Positions 1 to 11,925 are shown, counted from the stretch's first letter. The stretch is 64,000 nucleotides of DNA from Rachycentron canadum (GCA_038496675.1 CM076653.1:11033275-11097274), one strand, 5' to 3'. Notes: generated by a model not told the origin, from the sequence alone. Translations and numbers: made by a program.

Positions 1-194
1 ATCTAATGTTGAGAAGTGACCGATAGCCACTGCTGCATCCAAGTCCCCCCGTTATGGACACAACAATAAAACGATTGTTCAATCGCAAGTTGAACACTTT
101 GCCTGAAATCACCTGGCATTTAACCACACCCATTAACTGAGAGATATCCTTTTACTTCCACTGACTCCAGGTCTGAAGCCAGTGAAGAAAACCT
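1..194. other. Unique sequence, nothing recognised
   Basis: Ordinary AT/GC-mixed sequence with no repeat family, open frame or motif that I can support. Confidence 0.5.
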
Positions 195-545
195 TCTTTC
201 TCTCTAATGACCATCAGGGGGCGACTGCACTGGTTGTAAAAAGAAATCAGATTGTATTGAAGTCTATGGGGAAATGTCCCCACTTCTCCCTTGATTTATT
301 AGCTCAGTTAATGTTTTCCTAATGAGTTTATGGTCTCAGTCTCTAGTCTTCAATATGTGATGTTCATTTGTTCAAATGTTAACTATTTAGAGGAAAAAAG
401 ACCATAAAGCAGGGTGGGAATTAGGGAGAGGCGACGGTGTGTCTATACCACAGAACAGGTCAGATCCACCCCTCACTCCTCCTCAGCTCCACCTTCTCCT
501 GCAAATATAGGTCTTCTGGTTTAAAAAAACCAAGATGGTGACAAC
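195..545 (-). repeat. Family-A interspersed element, copy 1 (minus)
   Basis: Reverse-complement copy of a short interspersed element that recurs at about 3.5, 18.3, 33.7, 37.2, 51.8 and 61.6 kb, with fragments elsewhere. Diagnostic segments are a block reading CCAGTGGAGTCGCCCCCTGATGG near the 3' end of the element, a GAAACTAGAGACTGAGACCAT block in the middle and a GAGGAGTGAGGGGTGGATCT block in the 5' half, all seen here inverted. No coding capacity is visible, so I read it as a non-autonomous DNA element or MITE. That class assignment is inference, because terminal repeats are not clear. Confidence 0.8.
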
Positions 546-555
546 CAATGGGTAA

Positions 556-715
556 GATCATGAAGTGTCGACACTTGGGGAAACCTGATAGTCGAGGGTT
601 TTAGGGTCCAAATGCTCTGAGCAGGAGTCCCCAGGTCATTCCCCTTTTCCCCATCCCATTTCCCCTTTCTCTACATTCCTTAAGCAAATAAATAAAGGCA
701 TAAAATTAAAAAAAA
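556..715 (+). repeat. tRNA-derived SINE, copy 1
   Basis: A CAAATGCTCTGAGCAGGAG segment is followed by a pyrimidine-rich stretch (CCCCTTTCTCTACA), an AATAAAGGCA motif and an A tail. The same order is seen in the better preserved copy at 30.4 kb, whose head has tRNA-like A and B boxes. Here the A box is degraded. The copy abuts family-A copy 1 and ends in a poly-A/(TA) tract, as expected of a retroposed SINE tail. Confidence 0.7.
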
Positions 716-737
716 AAAAAAATATATATATATATAT
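708..737 (+). repeat. A-tract plus (TA)n microsatellite
   Basis: About 15 A residues run directly into roughly seven TA units. It probably arose from the tail of the adjacent SINE. Confidence 0.9.
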
Positions 738-738
738 C

Positions 739-1827
739 ATTTTTTCACTTTGTTAGACATGTGCATGGAGATGGTGTCAAGCAGACAAGTGCAAACAGCC
801 AAAGGCTAAAAAACGGAGGTCCTGTTCATTTGAATCGCAGCCAACTGTCCACATGGATCAATTTTAATGTGCTGGAGTTTTCTGAAGGGTGAAAGTGACA
901 CAACTTTAACAGGCAAATATATGAACTTTAGTATAATTGAATTAATTTGGGTTTTGCCCTGAAAGTAAATATTATTCAATAGCAAAGAAAATTACCATAA
1001 ATTAAACCCAATCCCAGGCACAACTGGAAAATAAAGCTCACTACTCGATGTGACCTTTGCATGTTGTTTAAGACAAAAATATATTAAACTGTTGACCCTT
1101 TGCTCATTTGAATTGTAATTATAAACAGCCTTGAGTGGAGCTTTGGAGGGCTCCCTGACTTTCACCTCAACTTTAAAATGATCCCACGCTCATTATCCAA
1201 ATTTACTAAATGTTTAAAACTTGAGCACGGGGATGCAAATGGATTGGAGATGTAAGAAAATTGAGGTTAAAGTGAAGCACGCAACCACAGCACCTGAATC
1301 TTGTTCCCGACACAGCAGCCGGGGCTGCAGCCATGTTTGCTGACACTGTAGAAGCAGTTATGCGCTTTAAGAGGGATTTCTCTCCCCCATTACGGGGAGA
1401 TGATTTATTTAAACTGGGCTGCAGATTTGTTTTCGCACTCCACATTCTGGGAGCTTTTCCTTTCTCCGTGAATATGGCAAATGTGAGCCCTGTCCTGGTT
1501 ATGGGGGAGTAAGGTCTGCAGATTGTTTGTGCTGACAGTGAAAGAGCTGTTATCACAAACGGAGGGGCTGTTTTTCTGCTCACAGCTTGCTCCCTGTGCT
1601 CGAGCATGGACGTGCAATTGGATTCTGTGCATTTTCTTGTAAGAAGCTGGCCCTTGTCCAGCATCTCAGAGTATCTCATAGCGTGTGGAGTGTTGCATGC
1701 TGTGTGAGGTTTGTGCATTTATTTTTCTTCTTGCTAGGCCGGCTTGCTTACCTCACCCTGGAGAATCATCATTTGGGGCTTTACCATGTGAGGGTAATTA
1801 GCCGTTGATAACCACAAAAAAATCAGC

Positions 1828-1858
<31 letters not shown>

Positions 1859-3159
1859 GAAGACCAGACATTTGTCTGAGAGGCATGTTTCAGAGGAAAG
1901 TCGATGCAGCTCCCTCTGTGGTTCTGTAGAATACCAGCTCAGATCGATTAAATTATTCTTTTCACTATTTGAGAGGAAAATCCTGAAAGGGTGTCAACTG
2001 TTTGAGAGCTGTGCTCCAGTGTTTTGTCCGTTTTCATCGTGTTTTCTCCGGTGGCCTGAGGTGCTGAGGGAGCATCACTACTCCCACTCTGTTGACTCCA
2101 CAGATGCCTGATAAGAGGCTAAGGAATGCATCGCATCTGCTGATCAATATCCACCCCCACCCCCCTCCCTCACTGAATATTAAGCAACCGTGGGAAAGTT
2201 ATCCTATCATGTTCCACGTGAGAAGACCTGACACCGGTCATTATCCTATCCCGTAATGACAAGAGAATCTGATCCATTAACGAACGCTCTTCATTTGAAA
2301 ACCTGTATTTTTTATGGTTAAGTCAAATTGGAGCCATAAAAGTGACGAGCAGATTGGGTTCCTCTTTTTTTCTTTTTCTTTTTTTAACGCCATAAAATGT
2401 GTTGCTGATGTTCTCTTGTATTATTTAAGCTACAAGCTCAAGCTTTTATGGCTCAGTTTTCACAAACACACCAGTTACTCAAGACTGGAACACTTGGTTG
2501 CATGTTGATTTTATATGTACCAGCATCTGTGGCGCTTTGCTGAGCAAGCCAACACACATTAAGACGTACTTTCCAAGTGTTGTGGCCAAGCCTTACGAGC
2601 TTGGCTGCAACTACTTTCACTGATGTTGCTGGGAATGTTGAGTAAATCACAGCTCAGATGTTCTTGTCTACGAACTCCAGAGCTCGTTAGGTGACTGATG
2701 CAGGCAGAGGAAGAGTTTCATATCAGTCATAACAGCTAGTTTCACCAGTGGAGCCTATAAAACAGGTTTTCACTGAACATTTTTGGACAGATTTCATTGG
2801 GAGGTGGTGAAGGGGGGGTGGGGATATTTCAAATTTGCTGATCCAGAAATCTTTGCCACAAAGATGCCAATATATCTACTTTATGTTGCAAACAAACTAA
2901 ATTAGATTCAAGTGATTTAAATATTAGATATAAAATCCAGCATTTAGTCTGCAACTCCTGCCTCTAGTTTTTCTCATTCAGAACAATAACAGAAGAAGAT
3001 GGTGTTGGGTGATGTTATCAAATAGCGTGGGATCATGGGAGTCATTGCTGTCAGCTTCTCTCAGTTTGATTCCCTTAGTGTCAGTAGTTCAGGAGGTTTT
3101 TACCTGATTTATCCACAGAGGTCTCCTGTTCTTCAACAGAAACCAGAGTCCAGTGCCTC
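739..3159. other. Unique sequence, no gene recognised; one A-tract
   Basis: No repeat family recognised. A run of 23 A residues lies at 1828-1850. Open frames on both strands over 1206-1808 overlap one another, match no family I know and lack splice or promoter context, so I treat them as chance. The AT-balanced, low-repeat section around 2110-2340 has the texture of a conserved non-coding element, but this cannot be shown from one sequence. Confidence 0.5.
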
Positions 3160-3300
3160 AAAACTGGTAGAAGGCGTGTACCATTAAGAATAATTCTGGG
3201 TTTGAGTCCGACCCACAGCCCTTTGCAGTATATCACCCTCTCTCTCTCCTCTACTTTCCTGTGTCTGTCACTGTAATAAAAGCAAAAATGCTCCAAAAAA
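3160..3300 (+). repeat. tRNA-derived SINE, copy 2 (diverged)
   Basis: GGGTTTGAGTCCGACCC at about 3197-3213 resembles a decayed tRNA B box. It is followed by a CT-rich body, TGTCTGTCACTGTAATAAAAG and a short A-rich end. The order matches the SINE copies at 30.4 and 63.7 kb. Confidence 0.65.
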
Positions 3301-3464
3301 TATGACTTGAAAAAAAGTTTGAACTAAGTTTGCAGATGCTCTTTGGTAGATACAGGATGCTGGAAGTTGTCTAACATTTACTTTAGTTTTTTTCTTTGGT
3401 AACTTCAGATCCAAGGACCAAACTATTAACCTTGATCATCTTCGTTCATTAAAAATGTGTCTTA

Positions 3465-3818
3465 AAGTGTCAACCCACCGTGACATCACCCTTTGGTTTG
3501 TGAGCTGCTGCTTTGAAGCCTTGAGTTTGTAATTTATCCGTCAGCCACCAGAAGAAATTTTAATATCTGGAGGAGAAGGTGGAGCTGAGGAGGAGTGAGG
3601 GGTGGATCTGACCTGCTCTGTACTCTGTCCTGATTGTCAGGCAGGTTGCCATGTGTGGTACAGTCTGTCAATCACACGGTAGCCACACCCTAATGCAATC
3701 CAAGTAGGGCAATTTTCACATAGACTTCAATGCAATCTGACTTCTTTTTACAACCAGTGGAGTCGCCTCCTGATGGTCACTAGATACAGTGGCTTTATAT
3801 TTATGGATAGTCTATAGG
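3465..3818 (+). repeat. Family-A interspersed element, copy 2
   Basis: It begins with AAGTGTCAACCCACCGTGAC, carries the GGAGGAGTGAGGGGTGGATC block and ends beyond CCAGTGGAGTCGCC. Compared with the copy at 33.7 kb it lacks most of the central segment (the ACTAGAGACTGAGACC block), so it carries an internal deletion of roughly 130 bp. Confidence 0.8.
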
Positions 3819-5420
3819 TAAAACTGGATTTAAGTCATTGTTGAGCTTCTGTCAGACAAACACAACGCATATGGTGAATCTGCTTTAATTCTTGTTATTG
3901 CTCTAGTTTGTGAAATGATTAAAATACAACTCAACAACATGAAGAACGTCTTTGTCGTTACTGGGATATTTCACTGGGGGAAGGTTACAGACTATGACTC
4001 TAAAGAAATATAGTTTTCCACTTGAAGCACTTTTGCACAGCAGCTTTTCTAAAATGTCAGTCAGAGGTAACTGATAAAAGAAGAGTGAATTCCATTACTG
4101 AGGCATCCGGTGAGGTTCGCTGCTGTTCTTGAGCGGTTCTAAGCTGGAAAAGTGTTTTAATCTCAGCTGCACTAACACCAGTTTCAGCAAGCTCACACTG
4201 ATCTACCTGACCTGAAGGGTCAAGACATCTGACATTAGAGAGAAAAGTTCAGCTCATCTTTAATCTTTCAGCTCAGACGCTGCTCCCGGTGCAGCACCGC
4301 AGGATTTCAGTATTTCTAAAGCCCCTGCCCGACGCATCGGTGAGGAAAAACCCAACTGGGGAACATTTTCACATCCCTGGGACACAGCCTAATAAGCAAT
4401 GCCAGTCCTGTCAGACAAACTATGATCTTAACAGACGTCATGCTGCGACGGAAAACACCGATGGGGATTTTAGTCAAGCTGCACCAAAGCCTCGTGGGTA
4501 AACATTGTTAAGACAGCAGATCTGTAAATAGAACAGCCTGCTGACATGTACAGTACAGCAGTGATGGTATGCATCTCTATAGTAGGCTCCCACAGTCCCA
4601 CCAGCCTACCATTAGTCTGAGCTCTGTCTCTCTGTCAGAATCCCTCAGCATCCCTTTGCCTCTCCGAGCGGAGCCGAGCAGAGAGCCTCTGACAGTTAGC
4701 AAGCGCCTCCGCTGCACACATCATTGATACTAATGGGGATGGAAGGCTGATGTAGGGTGGCTTGTGTGTCAGAGTTCGCCAGGGTGTATGTGTGTGCGTG
4801 GTAACTAAAGTGAGGATTACACAAGTGGAGCATGTGTGGCTGCTCTGCGGCACGGAGATCAATTCATGTCGCTGCAGCAAATGGCATGACAACCAGTCTC
4901 CTCCCCGTCACCATCTGCCTCCTCTGTGCCAATTTGTCACAGTACATCCAAGTGTGGCCTTGCCCTCATTTAACACTGAGCATGAGCACAAATCAGGGAA
5001 AAACAGGAGGGAGAGAAAGGAAGGAGGAGAAAATAAGAGCACGGACAAAGGCCGTGGTTCTCAGGGTGAGCAGTGGGACGGGTCAACTGGAGTTTATCTG
5101 ACGCCAAGACAAGAAATAGACCTTCCTGATGTCTCAGGTGCAAACCAGATACCTGCAACACCCTGTGTTCAAATCTGGACCAGATGTGCCAAAGCATTAA
5201 TATAAAATAGACAAACAAACTGAGACAGCTGCACTCTCAGTGTGGGATGTTTCCTTCGTTTGGTATCTGACCAGACAGGTGATAAAACCAGGTTCCTGTA
5301 GAGAGGTGGTGCAGTGTAGGTAAGATAAAAATTAGAACTACTGCCTCCACTACTCAGACTAGTTCCAAAAACATATAATAAACCATTTGTGTAAAGTAAA
5401 AGCACAAAAGTGTTTTGTGA
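3819..5420. other. Unique sequence, no gene recognised
   Basis: No repeat is recognised. A segment at 4272-4339 has an acceptor-like TTTAATCTTTCAG before it and a GTGAGG donor after it. It is only 68 bp with two open frames and is listed among the rejected items. Overlapping open frames on both strands at 4635-5218 look like chance. Confidence 0.5.
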
Positions 5421-5880
5421 AGTCACACTGACTTTGACCTTTGACCTTCAGACATTGATTTTCAATCAGTTTGTCTTGTTTGTACCGGGTGTTACTGAGG
5501 CCTGACTGAGATATTGTGTCAAATTAGAAGGGATTACCTTGAGTAGTTCTGGAGATATTGCATTCAAGTGCCAAAACTGCAGTTTGTGAATAGCTGTGCT
5601 TAAAATTTGAAGAGGTTCTGTCAAGGTCCTGAGATTTTTTTTTTTTTTTTTCATTTTGAGGAATTCCACTGGGGAATTTTTGGAATATCGTATTCACAAG
5701 GGACAAAATAGCATATTGTGAGATCGCTGTGACCTTCACCTTTCACCTTTGACCCCCAAATTGTAATCAGTTCATCTCTGAGTCCAAGTAAACGTTTGTG
5801 CCAAGATGTTTCAACAAGGCGTTACTGAGATATGGTGTGGACCAGAATGGTACAGACAACCCGAAAATAACTGTAGAGGC
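5421..5880 (-). repeat. Family-I repeat with two degenerate units (TGACCTTTGACC-rich)
   Basis: Two diverged units start near 5421 and 5722. Each has a TGACCTT...TTGACC core followed by AATCAGTT(C/T), a motif for cause-of-delay text such as GTTACTGAGATAT, and further shared words. The arrangement matches a common teleost interspersed repeat that often occurs in partial tandem. It is non-coding. The strand is nominal, because the direction of the element is unknown. Confidence 0.65.
5435..5447 (-). promoter_or_regulatory. Perfect DR1 nuclear-receptor half-site pair
   Basis: On the minus strand the sequence reads AGGTCAAAGGTCA, two consensus hexamers in direct repeat with one-base spacing. This is the textbook binding arrangement for HNF4 and for PPAR or COUP-TF with RXR. 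It lies inside the family-I repeat, so use in vivo is unproven. Confidence 0.5.
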
Positions 5881-7342
5881 ATAAAAAGAGAAATAATAAT
5901 GAGTGGCTACAAATCACGACGTAGTTTAAGTTGCTGTTAAAGTTGCGCATTAAGATGTATTGAGAGCTTTCTGATGTTTTGGTTTCATACACAAAGATCT
6001 CTTCGTTTTTTGTTTTTTTTTTTCTGTAAAGCATGTGGGCCATGAACAAACACTCATACATCCAAACTATGCATCCGATTAAGCTTCATTTATAGTGGGA
6101 AGGACACAGTGCCTGCATTGTCAAGTGAGTGGGTGACAAGATATGAAAGCAATGCCACTCAGTCTCTTTCTGCCTCTGTCTCTCTCTCTCTCTCTCTCTC
6201 CCTCTCTCTCTCTCAACGTTTTTGGCACAATAATACCTCCATTCAGCTCAGCGGTCTGATCATGTTTCACGCCTGTGCACCCGCATTGACTACCATTCTG
6301 TCCCATTTCACCCCCTCTGATACGTCTTTGTGTCATCAATAATGACAGCCAGAAAATGGCCGTCCCACACCGGGGCCCTCGTGCCACCGTGATGCCAGCG
6401 AGCCGACTCAAAAGCCTCGTTCCTGTACATTCAACCTTCAAACCGAACCACCGCGTATTGTTTTCCCCCTCTGCTGTCAGCAGGGAGCGATGGAAAAGTG
6501 GTGGGCTTCTATTCACTTTAAGTGATGCACAATGGCCCCCGTGTCGCACGTACGCATGGGCGACCAAAAGAGGGATCACGCCACAATAATGGCGCTTTGA
6601 AAGTGGGCAGGGATAAAGAGATAGCATTGGTGAGCATTTGTACTGTTTAATCACTGTAAATAAGAGCTCACGGGGACATAACCCCTGTTTATGCGTCTAC
6701 CTGTGTGTGTGAGACAGAGCTGTGGACTGAAAGGCCCTCAAGAGTCTTTGGAAACACACTTCAAAACCAGCTCAGGGTGCGACGCCATTAACTTGCAGAC
6801 AGTTTCCTCCCCATTAATGTGACCAATCTGAGCCTCATAGCGTCTGAACTGGAAATTATAGCAGACAAATATGTCATTATTTCCTAACATTTGTCTGAAC
6901 GAGCCTGTGTGTTGTGAGGAATTTCCACGGCCAAGTGTGTATAAAAACACAGTGAGGAGAACTTCACAACACTGATAAAAGGGCACGGGTAAAGAAACTG
7001 AAAAAGAAAATTGCACAAAATAACAGTTTAGAAAAAGAAAACAGCTTTTTATAAAGAATTCATTTTGTACTGTTTGTAGTTGTGTAACATAGCTGGCACG
7101 AATATAAAATACAAGATTTTAAAAGGATCCAGAGCTCATCAAATAATATCAAATGTTATTCTGCTTCTTAAGAGACGCTAAAGCATATTTTCTGATCATG
7201 ATTGACAGGCTGCTGTGATTTTTTTTTTTCTTCTTTAGCCAAAGATAGAACAATTTTGGTTGTTTTATAGAAGAGATTTCCGTGGTTGTGTTAGAGATGG
7301 GCTGAATATTTCTCTACGCCAAATCCCAGAAAACAACATACG
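5881..7342. other. Unique sequence with (TC)n microsatellite
   Basis: A (TC)n tract occupies about 6177-6214. On the minus strand it creates an artificial Arg-Glu-rich stretch inside a 177-codon open frame (6121-6654), which I do not believe. The block 6230-6610 is repeat-free, moderately GC-rich and could be conserved non-coding sequence. Confidence 0.5.
6177..6214 (+). repeat. (TC)n microsatellite
   Basis: Near-perfect TC dinucleotide repeat of about 19 units with one interruption. Confidence 0.95.
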
Positions 7343-7562
7343 TATGGCCCATAGTTGGGCCACATGCTTGTGTTTCTTCTGGCCCAGTGTACGCCTCCAG
7401 TCCCACGAACCAAGTCTGGCCTGTATACAGCTGAACAGTCAGATGCTACTTCCACATTTGTCAGCCAACGCCATAGGATACCAGCCAGAATCTACCCACA
7501 CGTGGAAGTATATGTGGGCCAGACTCGGCCCGTGGATACTGGGCCAGATGTTTTGGCACAGG
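7343..7562. repeat. Family-J GGCCCA/TGGGCC-rich repeat
   Basis: GGCCCA and its complement TGGGCC recur at irregular spacing (for example near 7346, 7356, 7380, 7517, 7527 and 7541), separated by CAGT, ACAT and GTGT words. This is the pattern of a known kind of fish repeat with many short internal inverted repeats. It is non-coding; the open frames through it are by-products. Confidence 0.55.
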
Positions 7563-7599
7563 TTTCAAAATTTGAATTAGAATCTGCTTTAATTCTTGT

Positions 7600-7660
7600 T
7601 ATTGCTGTGTTTTTGTTTTGTTTTTGTTTTTTGTTTTTTTTTTTTGGGGGGGGGGGGTGG
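7600..7660 (+). repeat. T-rich tract followed by a G12 run
   Basis: A T-rich stretch (TTTTTG-type repeats, then T12) abuts 12 consecutive G residues at 7646-7657. Such homopolymer junctions are prone to slippage and to sequencing error. Confidence 0.9.
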
Positions 7661-9868
7661 GACATTACTGCAGTTGCATTGATTGTCTTTATCATGCAAA
7701 AAGTACTACTACTACTATTACTACTAAACAATTTTTTCCCAAAACCACAGAAAACACACAAAAAAGGAATCAGACAACACAGAGGTCAAAATACAACATA
7801 GCAGAAACTGGAGGCATTTAAAAAGTGTGCACATGATGCATCACAGCTGAACTTACAGACAGGTTTTTGTCACACAAAACGATCTCCCAGTCCGCCGGTC
7901 TTTAGCTCCACCCACTTCTCTCAGGGAAGATGATGATGGGGAAGTTGGTGGGAAGCTAGGGGCTAAGACCCCCCCCTCTTTTGAGTTTCTCCCTCTAAGA
8001 ACGTTCAGCAAACTTCCTGTGAGAAAAAACACACAAAAAAAAAAAAAAAAAAAACATGAGGATGGACAACAACACAAGAGGAGCAGCTGCACTGCAAACA
8101 GCAAACACACTGTTGGAAAACCTCAGGGGCTTGTCTTCTTTTTTAAATGGGGCCACTGACCTACAGAGCCCCCATGGAGAGGGGCTCTGTGTCCTCCTAG
8201 TGTAATCTCCTCAGTCACTCTGCTGTCATAACATCACAGCTAACACAAGCAGAGAGGCTGTAAATAGAGCCAGATGTGCTGGGTCACAGGGGCAACATGG
8301 CGATGATAAGAAAAGGGTCGAGGGGCTTTGTGGTTCTGGTTTGGTTCTACTTTTTCCCACTTTGTATGATTAAAAACATGGAGGTGCACCTGCTATCAAA
8401 GTATGTACTCTAACCAACATATAAGTTCATGATTATTCAGTTCCCAAGTCCAAGCCTCCTCCCACTCTCTTTGTGTGGAGATATCTTACAGTAGACAGAT
8501 GCACCGTGCGGTTCAATGTGCCTACGCTTATGGTAAACTGCGTGGGCATCCGAAACTTGTTTTCATAACAATATGGATATTATGCAGAGTAGCAGGAGTG
8601 ATAAACCTCAGGGTGTCTGCCGTGAAGCAAAAAACAAAGCTTGACAAAAGAGAAAATCTGCCTGGACGCATCAGCGTCCAGGTGAAGCAGCCGACAACCA
8701 CTGGTGTCACCTCAGTTCTGACCCATCTTAATCCACAGCTTCATCTGCAGCACCCACGGCTTCCCCCAGCGTCCCCCAGCGTCCCCCGGCGTCCCCCGGC
8801 GTCCCTCATCGGCCGCTTTTTCACATCTTTCTAGACTCGCCACAACTTTGAAACTTTCTTCACTGGCCTGACGCTGGACTCTCTTGCTCTTTGGAGGCTC
8901 AGTCAGCTGTGGCTTTAAAAGCAGTACTGCTCTGTCGTTAGCTCATCTCAACAACCGCTCTGACATCCTTTACCCGGCCTCCCCACACAAACACCACAAT
9001 TACACTGAGGAGAATTTGTGACAGATTAACTCCTTGTAAAACCATTCTTACAAGTTCAGAACCCCCCACCCACCCACCCCAGTGGTGACTAATGCCAACC
9101 GGTCCATGGATTTCCTGTAACCAGGCTTACCTCCTATTAAACAGACACTTTATTTTTCTTTTTTTTTTTTTTAACCTACACCCACATGCCACTTAAATTA
9201 AGGTCGTGACCACAGAGCGATTCCTCACATCCTTAGCCAAGGATAAAGCATGTCCAGCTCACTGACTCAGTCGCACAGCGCAGCAGATAAGCTGCATTGC
9301 TTTCCCAATCCCCCCTGAATGAGGCAGCTGACTGCAGCTGCTGTGAGCAACATCAACATCACCACAGACTCCCATCGTTGCTTCACGGAGCCACTGAAGG
9401 CCTGTAAATACTTAACAGCCCCAGCCCTCTGCAAATTAAGCAGAGAGCAAGAGCTTTGGCACGCTGGCTTATGGTGACTTAACCTGTGTGGTGGGGTGTA
9501 CAGACAGGGGGGAGGCGAGGTGGGGGGATGCTTGAGGCTGGCGAGCGGAAAGGTTTAGTGGCCACAGCGCCAAACGACACCAGCCTTTAGTCATGGGAAA
9601 TGGCCTGGTGGAGTAAAGAAAGTGATGTCACCTCTTGAAATGTATTTAAAGTTTACTAAGCTCCATTACACATAAAACCACTGACCACTTACTTCCACCT
9701 TCCCACGCACCGGTCAGACTGCGGACAGGCCACAGCTGTTTCTCTTGTCAGAAACCATCACTGTCAACAGAGCTGGGAGATAAGGTCGAAACCAATATCA
9801 CAAGGTCCGTAAGGATGTTTTTGTCATTACACACATACAGATGGCTGACAAATTAAAAGGAAACAACA
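7661..9868. other. Unique sequence with simple repeats, no gene recognised
   Basis: It holds A20 at 8035-8054, a 10-bp tandem array near 8761-8805 and a T-tract near 9159-9172. I recognise no coding region, splice signal pair or transposon in the rest. The section 9230-9620 is repeat-free. Confidence 0.5.
8761..8805 (+). repeat. 10-bp GC-rich tandem repeat
   Basis: About 4.5 copies of a decamer of the form CCCCCAGCGT, with later units changed to CCCCCGGCGT. Unit-by-unit drift indicates a small minisatellite. Confidence 0.85.
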
Positions 9869-10256
9869 TTAAAAGGTCCCATTTAGTATAAAGTCATGTC
9901 TTCTTTGATTAGACATCACGTCTAGGTTATTTATTAATACTGTGAAAGTATCAGGTCCCCAGAGAAATACACACAGCCTGTATTCAGAAACCAGCCATCA
10001 CAACTTCTGCAACTTTGTGATGTCACAATGAATCTTTCAGCTCAGCCCACCTAGACCCAGCATCCAACCTTGTAGGTGTTTACCTGAAATCTGCTATATT
10101 TCTATTGGATTGCACAAAAGGCAATCAGCCAATCAGAAAAGAGAGGTTCAGATCCCGAAATGGTCTTTGGTTCTTGAAACCACAAATATATCTTCTTATG
10201 GATATCAACACTTCAAAATAAAACACTGGAAAAGTTTAAAATATTGGACCTTTAAA
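9869..10256 (+). mobile_element. Family-C MITE, copy 1 (most complete)
   Basis: The ends are short terminal inverted repeats: TTAAAAGGTCCCA at the left and TTGGACCTTTAAA at the right. The interior contains CTGTGAAAGTATCA, CACAGCCTGTATTCAGAAAC and CTTTGTGATGTCACAA blocks shared with copies at 43.7 and 45.2 kb. It has no open frame of consequence, so it is a non-autonomous DNA transposon. The target-site duplication is not clear. Confidence 0.75.
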
Positions 10257-10650
10257 GATGTTTAAACTTGTATTACTAAACGTATAAGAAAATACTTCTA
10301 GGGATTACGGATCCAGAGGTTGTTTTCAGTCAACCCCTTATTTAATGGGAGTGCGATACTAAGGCGCTGGAGTAACCCTTTCAACAGCTCACTTCACACT
10401 TCACAACACAACTCTTCAAAATAAAACACAGAAGTTAAAATATGCAAGTGTTTTAGTGAGATGCTGAGCCTCCAGACCATCGTTAACACTTTCAATAGAT
10501 GCAAAAATATTGACTGTGAGGACTGAAGGCTACAGCATATGAATCACATCATTTTCATACAGATCAAACCTTTCAATGACCCTTTCCATCCTGTACAGAA
10601 GCATCAGCATTCATCTGTGTAGGTGTTAAATTTATTAACTGAATGTAAAT

Positions 10651-10880
10651 GTGGCTGCAACTGGTGATTATTTTAACTATCAATTAATTGATGAATCCTG
10701 AAACTGTTTGGTTTAGAAAGTGTTGAAAAATGCCAATCGCACTTTCCTGTAATTGGAAAATGCCCCAGGGTAACAACAAAACAGTCCAACAACCGAAGAT
10801 ATTCAGGGTGCAGCCATTTAACACAACAGAGAAACTAATAACAAACTATTAATTGATGGATTATTAAAATGGCTGCTACT
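10651..10880 (+). mobile_element. Family-D hAT-like non-autonomous element, diverged copy
   Basis: The left end reads GGCTGCAACTGGTGATTATT and the right end has an inverted counterpart around ATTATTAAAATGGCTGC. The interior is AT-rich with ATTAATTGATG words. It corresponds to a widespread teleost element whose ends read GGCTGCAACTAACGATTATT. The placement in the hAT group is from general knowledge of this repeat and is tentative. Confidence 0.55.
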
Positions 10881-11224
10881 CAAATTTAACTAATCTATGT
10901 GCATTGCAAATCAAAAAACAATCAAAGTCAAGTTGTAAAACGGTGAATTTGGATGTGATATGATCACAATTAGATTCGTCCTAACCACTGAGGTCTCGTC
11001 CTCAAAAACAACATGTAGACTGGATAACCAACATGATTAACAGCTGCTGGCACAGAGGTTAGATAAATTAGGGTCAGCAGATTCACTTAAAGAGGACACA
11101 GGGTAGCTGTGTCTGTCTGTTGGATGTTGGTTGTTTTGTTCAGTTGTTTTTTTTTTTTTCCTTCTTCTTCTTCTTCTTCTTCCAGCCTGAACAGAGTAGG
11201 TTCCAATATCGATATTAGAGGATG
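10881..11224. other. Unique sequence with (CTT)n
   Basis: A T13 run at 11147-11159 passes directly into (CTT)n up to about 11182. Nothing else is recognised. Confidence 0.6.
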
Positions 11225-11925
11225 AGATGAGCTGGTGGGATTGTTATCAGGCTCTGTAACTTCAGCTGTTGGGGCTATTAGATTGGGTGCTCATATAACG
11301 CATGGGAGATGAAGGATAATGTTGCCGTGATTGTTTCATTGCCACACTGCGATCACTGTGCCCCAGCGCTGGTGGCGTCCCTATAATTTCTAATCTCATT
11401 TTCTAGGAATAGTCCCGCAGAGAGGCCCCCTTATCTTGCCATAATAGTTTTGAGGTGAGCCCCATTAACCAAATGAGCTTTTCAGAGCACAACATTCCCA
11501 TTAACACCGCTCATACAATCCCTCATCTCCCTTGAAAGCGCGCCATGAGCCTCCCCAGCAGACCCCATGCACCGCCAACGCCAACATCTCACTTTTGGGA
11601 TTTTTATTTTTTTTGCCCCCTGAGCAAAATCCTCCCCTCGCCAAAATTACACTAAACAGATTCACCCCACACACACTCAAAACGGCACATTCCCAACTCC
11701 GCTCCCACTGCTTTACATATTTCCCAGCAGGCCTTGCGGTGCTCACTGGGTTGTGGTAGTGATCAATGGCCCCTGGCCGCGGGCGTCAGGGGGGCCCCCG
11801 GGCTCCAGGAATGGAGGTATTAATAATGCAAGGTCCAGGCCTGTCATATCCTCCATTAGCACAGAGGAGGCGGGAGGCCCAACGGCTGATTGATTACTAA
11901 TTAGATTAATTGCCGTCTTTTAGAA
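11225..11925. promoter_or_regulatory. Candidate conserved non-coding block with homeodomain-site cluster
   Basis: This 700-bp block is free of recognised repeats and has stretches of high GC next to AT-rich binding-site-like words. Most striking is 11887-11912, where a PBX/HOX-type TGATTGAT, a TAATTAG and an ATTAATTG follow one another within about 26 bp. Short GC-rich palindromic pieces (GGGGGGCCCCCGGG near 11790) lie just upstream. Clustering of homeodomain cores is typical of developmental enhancers. Function and conservation are inference. Confidence 0.3.

Noticed and set aside
1206..1718. 170-codon minus-strand open frame
   Set aside because: Overlapped by frames on both strands; no recognisable motif.
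4272..4339. 68-bp exon-like segment with TTTAATCTTTCAG acceptor and GTGAGG donor
   Set aside because: Very short, two frames open, no peptide recognised; chance is the better explanation.
6121..6654. 177-codon minus-strand open frame, the longest in the window
   Set aside because: Its C-terminal part is an Arg-Glu run produced by the (TC)n microsatellite, a plus-strand frame overlaps it, and no domain is recognisable.
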